DNA of 64,000 nt from Omphiscola glabra. Taxonomy: Eukaryota > Mollusca > Gastropoda > Lymnaeidae. Below the pieces are notes generated by a model. The model was not told the DNA's origin. It ran no database searches and saw only the letters and a program-made list of their open reading frames with translations. Shown piece by piece: positions 1-13,800 of the stretch. Both the position numbers and the translations under genes were made by a program. How positions within the stretch are numbered: the stretch's first letter is position 1; each line of letters opens with the position of its first letter. The stretch covers positions 14,266,307-14,330,306 of the forward strand of contig OZ024809.1 of assembly GCA_964017045.1 (NCBI GenBank), written 5' to 3'.

Positions 1-1313
1 AAGATATCATAAATAAATCATGTCAAGTTTGTGGAACAAATGAATTTGTACATCTTTCGGTCCGACCACACTCGCTTAGTGACAAGAATTAGTTTTAGTG
101 TGATTACAGGTATGTTATTGTACAGCAGCTGAAAAAGGGGGGGGGGGGTCACATTGGTAAAGTCTGACAAGTTTGGGGATTTTTTTTTGTTCATATCTAT
201 CTCTCATAGCCTCGTTGTCCACATTGGAACCATTGATGCTCTGTCCAAATAGAGTTATCAGTAAACTTGTGCTACAATGTAATTTCCCCTTTGCATTCCT
301 TTGATTCCTTTACTGTGTGAAATGTTTCGGTGAGATCAGACTCGAGAATCAAATGACAATCCTTTTGGACGAGAGCTTAATCTCTACCCAAATCGCTTAC
401 TACCATTTATTGTTATTCAAACTGTAATATTCGTGTTTATTGGCTTCAACTTCAAGCATAAATAAATTAGTAAAAAATTATGAATAAATCATAGGGTTAA
501 ATGTTTAAATGTGTGATTATAATATGTATATATAATACAAATACCATACACATATATTTAATCCCAAGCGGGAATCAAACCACGTTCCTAATGAACCGTC
601 TCTTACTTCCATTCACTGATATTTAGTCTATAATAAACATTTATATGGACTTATGGCTAATGTGCTTCTGTGGTCCCCTTATTGGGAGTCACTTCCCTTT
701 GTTTATGATAGATTTAGGGTTCGGGTTAGGGTGAGCGACAGAGGGACCAGTAGCGTGCAATAGGGCTTGTCATTTCTGAGACCGGAAAACGTCATAGCGC
801 TCTATGTAATGTTACTATTTTTAGAACGGCGGACAAATAAATCTGAAAACACGGTGTACAACGAAGAATTTTTTCTACTAGTCCCCAACACTAGACAAAA
901 ATTGAAATTGGAATGATAATCAAAATGTTAGTTCACAAACTTTTTTGGCTTTCTTTTAGCTTTCTACTAGATTGCAATCTAAAAAGAAATAATTAAAATA
1001 AAAATGCATGCAAATGGGCGGGGCAGATTGTCAATTATTCTGAAAATACAAATATAAAAAACAGTGGGCAATTTAATAACTATAGGCTAAGATTTTTTTT
1101 AAAACTATGTTAGTCAGGAAACTGTGTTACACAAGTAGCAAATTTGAAGAAAACACAAATAAACACAATAATAATCGATGAAAAGTGCCCTATTTGTAAG
1201 AACCCGTTAAATTCTTAATTTTTGTTTTTAAACTATCAATTTTTGTAAGTGTTCATGCTATATGTTAAAAGATGCCCGAGATTTCGTACACCCTTTCACT
1301 CAGGAATCTACAC

Positions 1314-1678
1314 AAATACTAGTGTTATGAATTAGGCCTACTACTAGTGTTATGCATTAGGCCTACTACTAGTGTTATGAATTAGCCCATACTATTAGTG
1401 TTATGCATTAGGCCTACTACTACTAGTGTTATGAATTAGGCCTACTACTAGTGTTATGCATTAGGCCTACTACTACTAGTGTTATGAATTAGGCCTACTA
1501 CTAGTGTTATGCATTAGGCCTAATACTACTAGTGTTATGCATTAGGCCTACTACTACTAGTGTTATGAATTGGGACTACTACTAGTGTTATGAATTAGGC
1601 CTACTAATAGTGTTATGCATTAGGCCTACTACTACTAGTGTTATGCATTAGGCCTACTACTACTAGTGTTATGAATTT
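1314..1678. repeat. Minisatellite, 24/27-bp unit, about 15 copies
   Basis: Unit ACTAGTGTTATGAATTAGGC with a CTACT end; some copies carry an extra ACT. GAATT and GCATT variants alternate. Confidence 0.95.
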
Positions 1679-3707
1679 TGGACCTGCGTTCGGATGATCT
1701 CGATCCCCTAACACCACATAAATTAATGTGTTTCTCGCAATCTCTCTCAAAAAGTATTAAGCCATTTTATTATTGAGAATGTGGATTTTTTAAAGTGGTG
1801 TCAATATTTCATTAAATATAGTTGAAAACAAAGTTTTGATTTAGGTTAAGTGTCACTTCGCTAACATAGCAGTACTGAATAGTGTTGACATTTTGTCCGC
1901 ATAATTACCCGGATGATTACAGCAATTCTATTTATAGATGTCTGCCATTAAATGACAAGCCCTATTACCGGACTTATAAATACAAATACGTTTAGTAAAA
2001 CATTTTTCTGGGACCTTTTTTCCTGTGACTTTTTTCCTAGCCAAATTTGTGATTTTTTTCTGGGACCTTTTTTTCTTGTGACTTTTTTCCTGCTACTTTT
2101 TCCTAGCAAAATGTGTGACTATTTCCCACTCACCATGGTTGGGGTGGGAAATACATCGTTCGTAATTATTTTTTCTTGTTTCAACCTTGCATGGCAGTGC
2201 CCGCTGTTGGTGATGCACAAAAGAGGGGGGGGGGGGGCATCATAAGTACTAACCACACAAAGGTGAAAGATCACGTGAGCTCCAGACGTATGCCATAAAC
2301 CCGACACAAGAACGCGCGGGACATGACACGTGTGGTGATGGAACCGTCAGACATCTGGTCGGCTAGTTCCCGGCTGAAAATCTGACAACAAGGCGAATGT
2401 CCAGACCTGACACTGACCAGGGGGGGGGGGTGGGCAAGTTACGTAACGTATATTGGGCTTTGGAAACGAAACGAGATATAAACACTGGCCCTTGACTTTG
2501 ATTGGCTGAACTGATGGTATCTTGGAGAGGATTGGTTCATTCTAATAGAGAGTTGGCTATATTATTTAAGAGTAATGTAGTTAAGTTTAAAGAGTCATTA
2601 TTCAATGTACTATACAACTGATCGGATTTTATAATCATTGAGTACAACTCTCTGTTGTGAGACACTAACTGGTGAGTACATGGAACGAACGTCGTCGAAA
2701 TTAAATGTCGCACTTGTGCCTTCATTTACTTTGGATTTTGTCTTTACATTATATGTTTAAAAAAAAAGTTTTTTGAGATAAAATGAAAAGTTCGCCTCTG
2801 GTTTTCACTCATCACAGTAAATGGTTTTGGACTTACAAATTAGTATTTTTTATGCTAAAGTTTTTGAAGAGATAATGATGATTAATGATTGACTGTCTGA
2901 TTGACTGATTGTCTTTTTTGTCTGACTGATGGAAACTTCCCCCCTCGGATCAAGTACACTTGTCAGTAGCGTAGGAACAGGGGGGTGTGTGTGGAGGGGC
3001 GGTCACCCCAAGGGGGCAATGATTTTCTTTATAGCGGGGAGCGGTATAGACGGGTGTTGAATTTAAAACAAAACACAATGGCTGTTAGTGTTATAAAGTC
3101 GTCGTATTTTAATCAGCGCCCCCCCTTACCGCCACCACCACCACGATCATACCGCCACTAAGATCATACCGCCACCACGATCATACAGCCACCACGATCA
3201 TACCCACGGGCAGATCTACTAGTTGGACGATCCGAGAAATTGATTGAAACGACTGAATGCCTTTTTTATCCCCGTTGGCTTTCACACCTGACAAAACGAC
3301 GGTGTATATGTTTTTATTTGTAGCACAACGATCTTATCACGGGGGTGGTACAGACGGAGACAGGCCGTTGTTTCGTTGGAGTCATTTCATTGCTAAAGGG
3401 GTGTGTCCATGAACTGGCCTGTGCTGGGGACATTTGCATACGACGCCTGGGTCACACACGTGGATAAAACACAAAATATAAAACACGGGCTAAAAAAATC
3501 GATGAACGCTGCCTTGCAGCGGCGAAGCAAAAGCCCCCCCCCCCCACAAATCCTCAGGTGCGTTCCCCCAGGGGCGTAGAATGGGCCCGTCCCGTGTGGC
3601 AAATTGGGGCGGTAATTTTACATGGAAGGGGATTTGCAAACATCTTTGAGCGCTCGAGGCGTAACTAACACTGGCCTACGCCACTGCATTAACTGCATAC
3701 ATCAGAA

Positions 3708-3740
<33 letters not shown>

Positions 3741-4071
3741 CTGCTTTGACCCTCTCCCTGGACATATTTTATATTATTACTGAGTGAAAAAAAAGCTGTC
3801 TCTCAGCGAGACTCATGCGTGACGGTTGTACTCAGGTAAAAATTTTAACGATTTTTTTTTCGGAGGTGACTATTCAATAAAGAGCCACGGGTATGGTGTA
3901 GGACAGTCTGTAATACTGTGTGTAGGACTGTGTGTAGGACTGTTGTTTGTAGAAAACGAGAAGTTATCTCTTTTTGTAGCATGGCGTTTTCTCAGAATAC
4001 CAGGACCCGGTGCCACTGTAAAAAAAACAAAAAAAAAACTAACAACTGTACCATGTTAAGGCCTACCACCA

Positions 4072-4225
4072 GAAGCGTAACTGGGTTTTTTGACGCCCTT
4101 GGCTAATGTATTTTTGGCGTCCTTTAAATAAATATTTAAAAATTAGAGGTTTAGCGGCGCCCTTTTGAACTGGCGCAGGCCGGCGCCCTTGGCAACTGCC
4201 CCAAGCCGTTGTTACGCCGCTGCCT
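4072..4225. mobile_element. Possible degenerate MITE
   Basis: CAGAAGCGTAACTGGG at left and GTTACGCCGCTG at right are roughly complementary, with GACGCCCTTGGC and GGCGCCCTTGGC inside. No clear target duplication. Confidence 0.35.
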
Positions 4226-4815
4226 AGTGTTACATAAAGTATGGTGGTTGATAAGGTTACACCCCCCTCCGTCCGCCCCGTCTCTCATCGTCTCCTAATT
4301 CTTTTTTTACTGTTGCCAGTTGCCCTATCTTTAACAACATTATTCAATGATTGCATCCAGCGGCGAGTCGTTGATGGGAAAAAATGAGTAAAGAAACTTC
4401 CCGAATCATATCAGTAGTTCCAGGAACAGTTATCTTTGTAATTACTTGGTTGTTATGTTTCTAAAACTAAGTTAAACAGCACATGTCACCAACACAATGC
4501 CACATGTCACCAACACAATGTCACATGTCACCAACACAATGCCAAATTTCTCACACATGCAATTCATAGCAGTTTTTTCCCCTTCTTTTATTCTAACTGC
4601 AGGTAGTAAAGGGTCGAAATACGTTACCGCCATCACAGCTACACCGGCAAGGGCGTGTCGTCTGCTCATACCCCGCCATCTGTGACCAGGTTACGCTGCA
4701 GTGCCTCCATTGTGTCAGTCTGGTGGGTCGCACAGACGTCATCTGGTGTGTTGTTGTCAGGCTGGTGTGTTCGGCGTAGGAGATGACAAGACGGAGTTTC
4801 GACTGGAGTAAGTCT

Positions 4816-4885
4816 ATGACGACATTTCTCACTCTTCACTTCTTGAGGATTTACATCGTCTGCTTTCTGTCTAGTGACGTACTTG
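4816..4885 (+). CDS. Gene A exon 1 (start codon, signal peptide)
   Basis: The ATG opens 23 codons with a hydrophobic core (FLRIYIVCFL) and a small-residue end (SSD), a typical secretory signal. The exon ends with one base, G, before a strong GTGAGT donor. That base completes a Gly codon with the first two bases of exon 2. The start was chosen because it is the only signal-peptide-like opening found upstream that fits the phase of exon 2. The 5' UTR and promoter were not identified. Confidence 0.72.
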
Positions 4886-7800
4886 GTGAGTAGGAGACAC
4901 TGAAAGTTTTTTTTACACACCTCGGATTGGTCAATATTTATAAGACTGCCTTACCTTTGTCTACAACTGTGTTAGCTGGCTTGCCATGATAGTTTGTCCA
5001 TGTTTCATATTATGGTCATGTTGTCAGTGACAGTGCAGTAGTCACAGCGGAAGAATTGTCTATGAAAAAGGAACTTTGTGCCATTGTCAGAATAAATTTG
5101 TATACAATCCATAATCTAGGCACTTTTCTCTTTATCTATAATCAATCCGCACTTTTCTGTCATCATTGTGTATATCACTGCCATCACTGCCCATTATCAA
5201 TAATCTACAACGACTTTTCTGTCATTGTCTGGAGGCACTATTGAAATATATTAGGTATTGATTGATTGATTGGAGTACTTATATAGCTCTAATTTCCATG
5301 CTATGATAGCATGCTCACGGCGCTCCGATGTGCGAAAATGTTCGAGAGGTCTCACTGCTGCCAGTTAGGCGCACGTGAACTCTGAACATAGAGAGACAGA
5401 TGACGGTGCATTAATGAGTCCAATGGTAACATCGCCCGTCTTTTGATGCACTATCTTTGTGGGTGTTGAGTCTCCAGATCCCATCTTCCTTCTTTCCCAC
5501 GTATGCGTGATTAATGGGAGGGGGAGGGTAAATGTTTTACATCTAATCTAATAAAAAAATCTTGTGTATTTCAATGGACATCTTTGGTCATTCTGACTTG
5601 ATAGCCTTGTAACTTTAGGACACACATGTTGGGTCATTCTGACTTGATAGCCTTGTAACTTTAGGACACACATGTTAGGTCATTCTGACTTGAAAGCCTT
5701 GTAACTTTAGGACACGCATGTTGGGTCATTCTGACTTGAAAGCCTTGTAACTTTAGGACACGCATGTTGGGTCATTCTGACTTGATAGCCTTGTAACTTT
5801 AGGACACGCATGTTGGGTCATTCTGACTTGATAGCCTTGTAACTTTAGGAAACCCATGTTTGGTCATTCTGACTTGATAGCCTTGTAACTTTAGGACACG
5901 CATGTTTGGTCATTCCGACTTGATAGCCTTGTAACTTTAGGACACGCATGTTGACTACCTACAACCCGCCCAAACCATGGCGGCCACGTTACGTGTATTT
6001 CCCATTCAATAAAGTTAGTTGACAACTACTGATCAACTACGGTAACGCATTTCATAGACATAAGATTCCAAATTAGTGCTACCCCCCCCCCCTCCCGTAC
6101 GCCACCACTCCTAAAAAATTACACCATCCGTAAAACAAAAAGAATTGCACATCAAAAAACATATTTGCGATATTCTTAAGAATCTCAAAGAGTGCAGTTA
6201 ACGGGAATTCGATTTTGGTAAACTAGAGCAATCTGGTAGCGTTAGTGACAATTAAATGACATAGTTACGAGTCTCCCCCGCACCCTAATATATTTTCCTT
6301 AATTTAATTAAAGACAACAATTTTCTGTGCATTTTAATATGTTATAATGTGTCCTCGGTAGTATAGTGGTCAGTATCCCCGCCTGTCACGCGGGAGCAGT
6401 GGCGTAGTGAGGGGGGCTAAAAAGGTATTGGGGCGCTAAAAAGGTATTGTGCCCCGGGCGCGAGTTAAACTCGCTACGCCACTGCGCTGGAGACCGGGGT
6501 TCGATTCCCCGCCGGGGAGGAACTTTTTGTTTTTAAAGGGGAGCAAATTCTTAATTCGTCAATACATAAAACATTCCAGTTTGGTGCCTTGTTCACTAAG
6601 CGACGTGTACTTTTTAAAGAAATATTATTATTATTATTATTATTATTGGTAGTTTTCTATAGCGTGGTACCCCAGCCTATGGCGGGGCTCACCACGCTGT
6701 ACATACAATTTAACAACAATAATCATAAACTTAAAAATTGTCTTACATTAATTTTAACAAAAACAAAACAAGACAAATGTTTATTCGCCCAACCATTCCA
6801 TAACAATTTACACGTGAAGCCCTGACGGCACTCAGCGGCATCGTTTAATTGTCAGAAGGGGAATCAGTCAGGATAGTAAGAGTTTAAAGAGATGTAGTGT
6901 TTTGAGTGCAGTTTTGAAGGCTGTGATGGTTGATATATTGGGGATGTGTAGTGGAAGAGAATTCCATTGTTTGGGGGCACAGTAAGAGAAAGATAGTTCA
7001 CCGTATGTTTGTATCATTTGTGCGAATCTTGGGGATAGAAAGAATACGCCCGTCTGTACAATATAATTATCTGAAAATCCAAAGAAAGGACGCAACAAGA
7101 CAACCGTGTCGGCAACGCTCCTGCTTCGGGGAGCAAACTCGGCACCGAAAATCCAGACACCTACAAAGTTACATTCATACGCCACTGCCATACCCTCTCT
7201 CCCTTCGCCACCGTTTGAGACCTTGCATTCATAAATCCATTCGCATTTTAAGACACGTGCGTCTGACCTCCATGCCTCCAGGCGCAGCTGCTTGTGATCC
7301 ACGCTGGGATAAATTATGTTTCTTAAATCAATAATGAGAAGGCATTGGAAAGTGTACCCGGTGCGGCAGCAGACATGCAAGTGTAAGTGTAAGGATGCTT
7401 TTCTTACCTTGCGGTGCAGCAGACGTGCAAGGATGTTTGACGTAGTTATTGACCGTGTCACGTGGGATTGCACGTTTTTTGGTGACGGTCGTATGATGTC
7501 ATGATACACGTGTGTCTGCCTGGCAGCTCAGTCATGCGTGTCTCAAAACGTGTCGTTAAAGCAGAGCCGTCACGCGGGCCCTGCGGTGGTAAGGGGGCCT
7601 CATTTTAGTTTTAGGAGACCCAAAGTGTGATGCCTTTTAAAATGAGTTGAATCGCGGAATAGCAGAAGCCGCAAGAGACTCCAAGAGTCACGGGAGTAAA
7701 AGCGTGTAGTTCAGGGCTTCTTTCAGGCATATCTCCGGGGGGGGGGGGTCTGCCCCACTGTCCCCCCAGGGGAAAGTCAAGTGCACCCCGAAGCAAAATG

Positions 7801-10800
7801 TGTACAGCATTATAAAGATTATAATTTTTTTAATTAACGACTAGGTCTAAATGTCTTTTAAAACAGATTAGTTTCTGGTGCCTTTATCCGATTACAATCA
7901 GTGGAATCTATGCAATAGCGCTACGCTCGATAAATTTGATCTGTATATTTAAGGCTAATCTTGTTAATGGCGTATAGTATTCGATCATTAATAACGCACT
8001 GGCAGCACCAGATTATACGCCGATGTCTTACTTCCCGTAGTTCGCATAAAATATAGGTATTGTTATTCATTTATTTTTATGCAACTTCACAAGTTCAAAA
8101 ATTTAATTAACACTGTATTTAATTACCTTTACATCAATATAAGGGTCTACAATTTTAATAATAATCCTTGAAAAGTATAAAAAAATGCGCAATCTATTTT
8201 CAAATTTTATTTCATCATAAAAGCGTTACTTTAAAAGTAGGGACAGGTGCTACTTAAACATTGTATGATGGCATCAGTCTTGAAAAGAAAAGAAATAAAA
8301 TAAATTTATTCCATGTGTGTTGAGTTATATAAAAATGGAAACTTTCAAAAAAAATGAGACACTGTTTTTGAATTAAGAATTCAACGGGCGCATACAAAAA
8401 AAAAAAAAGGGCAAATTTCATCAATTATTAGCGCCGAAAGCGTTTATGTCCTTCTACTTTTGTAACAATGTTTCCTAAATAACAGGTTAAAAAATACGTA
8501 GGCTGTCTTTATTATGCCCCACATAGTTGCACGAATTTTTTTTAATTAATATTTTTTTTCTAGATGGGAATCGATCAGCAAGCTTAACAAAAAAAAGATT
8601 TTGTGAAATAGAATTTTTGATTGTCAATTCTATAAAAAAAATATTGTTGGTACTTATTTTAGAAAACGATTCTTAGGGGCTGTCCATAAATTATGTCAAC
8701 AAAATAGGGGGGAGGGGGGGGTCTGAAAATTTTTTGACAATTTGTTGACAAGGGGGAGGGGGGGAGGTCAAGAAAAGTTGACGTCAACAATGTTACTTTT
8801 TTAAAATAAATTTAATTTCATCAGTTAACATTTATTACACTTTTTTTTTCAAAACATTTTACTTTTATTCAATTTTTTGTTGTAGTTGTAAACCAGTCGA
8901 TTTAAAATATTGTTTTTTTCCCCTTATTTTATCTTTATTTTTTTTGGGGGGGGGGGGGTAATCAAATGTTGACATAATTTTATAGGGGGGGGGTCTCTGG
9001 AAGTTTGACAAGTTGTTGACAAGGGGGAGGGGGGAGGTAAAAATTGCCAAAAATTTGTTGACATAATTAATGGAGAGCCCCTTATTCCTAATTTGTTCAA
9101 TTTAAAATAAGTTACGTGGATTGGGTTAAAGAATAAGTCTATCTAAGAGGCAGTTTGTAATTTATCTGAATATAGTTACATCATTTTGAAATTCCAAATA
9201 TTGCATATTGGGAAATTTATACTTTATTTGCATACGATTTCCCTTAGATAAAATCACACAGTAATAAATATATAATGTAAACAACTCATTTCTTCTTAAA
9301 ATAGTTCTGCCGTTCATAAACCATTTTATAAAAATGACCAGTTTTCAAAACCCATAAATATGTATAGACATTTCTAATCAACACGTTTTTTTGTTTTTCA
9401 TTTTGACTCTGGTAAAATTTGGAAATATTTAGAAAAGGTAGTCTAATTATTATAAGGAACAATTTTTTTTTAAAAACCCATTTATTAATTAAGTAGCTCC
9501 CCCCCCCCCCTTTCCCTCAAACCAATGTTACTAAAAAAGGAAAGCCCCATTACTTTTTTTTAAATTCTTTTTTTTTTTTTGTGTGGGCACAACACAAGCA
9601 GGTCAAGCACTTTTTCGTTTCCCCCCCTCCCCACACACATTTTCCCACCCTGCATTGAAAGGTGATAATTAAGAAAATATTCTCATCACATCTTTAAACC
9701 CCTAAAATACCCGAGGCACCCTGCAGGGATCTCAACTTCGACCCTAGGAACGCAACACAGTTACATAATCTGAAAGTTGTAGATAATCGGGATCCCAGAA
9801 GGACCTGTGATTGTGACTGTTACTGTGACAAGGGTCCCTGGCCGTCACTTAATCCAGACGTGAATGACATAAATTATCATGGAGAGACTTAACCGGTCAT
9901 TTATTCCAATAACACAGCCTTATAGCCTCTATAATCTTAGTACTCGACACCAGACTTGCTTAAAATCAATTTACTTAATTCCTAGAAAATTTGCACTTAA
10001 AATAGAATTTAAGAAAGAATTATAAAACGATAACTGAATATTTTTGATGGACGATGCCAATCTTAATGCTATAAATGACAAGCGACAGCAAGGATTATAA
10101 TCACACGATTATATACAACACGACTACCAACATGGGATATCTGACTGTACCAACATGGGATATCTGACTGTACCAACATGGGATATCTGACTGTAACAAC
10201 ATGGGATATTTGACTGTACCAACGTGGGATATCTGACTGTAACAATATGGGATATCTGACTGTACCAACGTGGAATATCTGACTGTAAAAATATGGGATA
10301 TCTGACTGTACCAACATGGGATATCTGACTGTAACAACATGGGATATTTGACTGTACCAACATGTGATATCTGACCGGATAACACGCGATACCTGAGTGG
10401 GCCAACACGCGATACCTGAGTGGGCCAACACGCGATACCTGAGTGGGCCAACACGCGATACCTGAGTGGGCCAACACGCGATACCTGAGTGGGCCAACAC
10501 GCGATACCTGAGTGGGCCAACACGCGATACCTGAGTGGGCCAACACGCGATACCTGAGTGGGCCAACACGCGATACCTGAGTGGGCCAACACGCGATACC
10601 TGAGTGTGCCATAACGCGATACCTGAGTGTGCCAACACGCGATACCTGGTAGACAAATAACTTGATCTCTAGCCTAAAGTAACCGAACTGAGCTCCCATG
10701 ATAATGCGATAATTATCTCATCAAATTTGGTATTTTACGACATCAGCCAGCTATTTGCTCTTCCTCGAAAATGTCAATAGCTGCCATCGACCTGCTCGCG

Positions 10801-13800
10801 ATTCTAATGACGACTACAAATACGCCAACAACGAAAAGTTAATGTATTGCAAAAATCGCGAGGATTGTCGTAGTAACGTACTTTGATAACCAGACATTGC
10901 TGGGTTAAGCAGTGGGCAGATAACCATACATTGCTGGGTTAAGCAGTGGGCGGATAGCCAGACATTGGTGGGTTAAGCAGTGGGCAGATAACCAGACATT
11001 GCTGGGTTAAGCAGTGGGCACACAACCAGACATTGGTGGGTTTAGTAGTGGCAGATAGCCAGACATTGCTGGGTTAAGTAGTGGCAGATAGCCAGACATT
11101 GCTGGGTTAAGCAGTGGCAGATAGCCAGACATTGCTGGGTTAAGCAGTGGGCAGATAACCAGAAATTTCTGGGTTAAGCAGTGGGCAGATAACCAGACAT
11201 TTGCTGGGTTAAGCAGTGGGTAGATAACCAGACATTGGTGGGTTTAGTAGTGGCAGATAGCCAGCCATTGGTGGGTTTAGTAGTGGCAGATAGCCAGACA
11301 TTGGTGGGTTAATTAGTTGTTTAAGTAGTTCTGATGACCAGAGATTGGTTGTTTAAAAGTAGTGGAATATAACGTCCAACCATGAATCATTCTGGGAAAA
11401 AAATGGGGGGGGGGGGATACACCAAAGTGTTTTTATTAAATATTTGTGTGGCTTTTTACTCCCCCCCACACCCCGCACAAAAATCTATGCCCGCAACACT
11501 CTAACGCAGGGGTAGACCCCCCTCTCCCTGAGGGGTGAAATCGAACCCCCTTCAAATCTAGACCTTGTTTTTAACTCTGTGTTTGGGTCATGTCACTAAT
11601 GAAAATAAAATAGATACAAAATAATCAGTATTTTTATTCCTCCCCCCCCCCATATTAATTTTTCTCCCTGGAGATTTTATTCCCCACCCCACACCTAAAC
11701 AGCCCACCACCCCGTGTAGACGCCCCTGCTCTAACGTCTCAAAACCTATTTGTTATAAAGGAGGGGCGAGGCTAATAGTGTATTTGATTATGTGTTTTGT
11801 ATTTGATTAGTTCTCTACTGTATCTTGTCTTTGATTGGTCTGGTATTCTAACTGTATTTTTACTCAGTATTTATTCTGTATTTTATACAGCTTTGCCTTT
11901 TTAAAATAAAAAAAAATAATGTCCACTTTACAGATCCATTGATATATATTGATATGTAGTTATCTTTGCATTATATTTCTGATTTTTTTTACATTTTTTT
12001 TTTGTTGTTACAGGAGATAATGTCTGGTCCCTGTGGTTTCCAACACTGACTCTATCGGGGTCAACCAATCAAACGCTGGAGAGAATCCAACAAGTAAGAA
12101 CTCATAATACCCCAACCAATATTTGGGGGATACATGAATGAAGGGTTTTCTATATTCTTTCCATACATCCCTGTGGTGCTACAGCCCATGTAGGGCTTTG
12201 GCCTGCCTCACCACTTTCTTCCACTCGGAGACCTAACTGATGCTTCTCTTATCCATTCCCAGCTGTGGCCGATCTTTCCCCCCACATATTTTATCAACCT
12301 AGGGTCGCCTAAGACCATCGGAAAACATATACTCTATATTTATGAAGTATCAACGAAAATAATTTGGCGTTTGGGGGTCGCCACATCAGGAGGGACTGTA
12401 TTAAAGGGTCGCGGCATTGGGAAGGTTGAGAACCACTGATTTAATACATCAAGTACGTTACACATATACCCATTTTTTTATTACATGAAGTACGGTACAC
12501 AAATAAACTTACATTTAAACAAAAAAAATTGACATCCACGGTAAAGCGTTAAAACGATTTCAGGACTTCGGCTACACCTGTGACCAGGGAGACCTTCTGG
12601 ACACACAATGCAGAGCCAAGAACATGACGTCGCAGACAGAGATCTTCGCGGCGGTCTATGTGGACGTCCCTTGCAACTACACGGGGCGAGTGTGTGACCG
12701 CAACACAAGAGACTATCCGGACTGTGGACTTGAGATCAGGTTCCTGTGCCACGTGGAAGGTCAGTTTGTCAACAATTTTTTTGTCAGTTTGTCAACAATT
12801 CTGTTGTCAGTTTGTCAACAATTCTTTTGTCAGTTTGTCAACAATTCTTTTGTCCGTTTGTCAACAATTCTTTTGTCCGTTTGTCAACAATTCTTTTGTC
12901 CGTTTGTCAACAATTCTTTTGTCCGTTTGTCAACAATTATTTTGTCAGTTTGTCAACAATTCTTTTGTCCGTTTGTCAACAATTCTTTTTTCTACTAAAA
13001 AAGCTGTATATATTTTTAAGGTTTATTATCATTATTTTCTTTCTTTGTGACCACCAACCGAGGTAGAAAGTTGAGATTTCACCTTTTTTTTTTTCCTTCT
13101 AAATATTTCGTTTTTTTGATCAATCATTTATGGGTGGATCGACGATTTATCGATTCTGATTTAATTGTAAACTTAAAATGATAAAAATATCTAGAGCGAA
13201 ATATTTTTTTAACCATGGGAAGTAACTCTGTTACATTTTAATACTCAACAATTTATTCCAATTACTCCCCTTCAAAACATTTTGTTCCCGTCAGTCTCGC
13301 ATGTTTCAAATGAGGGGGTGATAAAACATGAACTGCCTGATAGATGATAAATACATGAACTGCCTGATAGATGATAAATACATGAACTGCCTGATAGATG
13401 ATAAATACATGAACTGCCTGATAGATGATAAATACATGAACTGCCTGATAGATGATAAATACATGAACTGCCTGATAGATGATAAATACATGAACTGCCT
13501 GATAGATGATAAATACATGAACTGCCTGATAGATGATAAATACATGAACTGCCTGATAGATGATAAATACATGAACTGCCTGATAGATGATAAATACATG
13601 AACTGCCTGATAGATGATAAATACATGAACTGCCTGATAGATGATAAATACATGAACTGCCTGATAGATGATAAATACATGAACTGCCTGATCATTGATA
13701 AATACATAAACTGCCTCATCGATGATAAATACATGAACTGCCTGATTGATAATTAGACAAATGTAATGGTAGATCTAAAAGGAGGGTGGGGTGGGTGCGG

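Larger units (their letters stand above)
1..4815. other. Upstream non-coding DNA
   Basis: AT-rich, no supported gene. Holds a 24-27-bp array (1314-1678), G/C homopolymers near 140, 2225, 2420 and 3534, an 18-bp CCACCACGATCATAC repeat (3135-3200), a (TA)n microsatellite (3711-3735) and a small ACATGTCACCAACACAATG repeat (4480-4545). The 5' UTR and promoter of gene A should lie near 4.6-4.8 kb but no TATA or initiator stands out. Confidence 0.5.
4886..12013 (+). other. Gene A intron 1
   Basis: 7.1 kb. Contains a 46-bp array, the split tRNA-Asp, a LINE 3' end, a Harbinger-like MITE, adjacent 23-bp arrays, a 34-bp array and a hAT MITE. No further exon with phase 1 on both sides was found. Confidence 0.6.

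Noticed and set aside
1314..1678. CRISPR-like array
   Set aside because: Repeats are contiguous without unique spacers, and the surroundings are eukaryotic.
2963..3676. A 700-bp element bounded by CAGTAGCGTAGG and CTACGCCACTG
   Set aside because: Ends are MITE-like but the flanks show no target duplication and the inside is heterogeneous.
4593..4832. Minus-strand frames overlapping gene A exon 1
   Set aside because: No domain or splice support, while the plus strand gives a signal peptide in the exact phase of exon 2.
6868..7509. 213-codon minus-strand ORF as a host gene
   Set aside because: Its C-terminus is a LINE reverse transcriptase tail; the upstream part has no recognisable continuity, so it is treated as a transposon remnant.
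12180..12260. Possible LINE or conserved fragment with GTGGTGCTACAGCCCATGTA
   Set aside because: It looks like a dispersed element but occurs once here and no frame or end could be defined.
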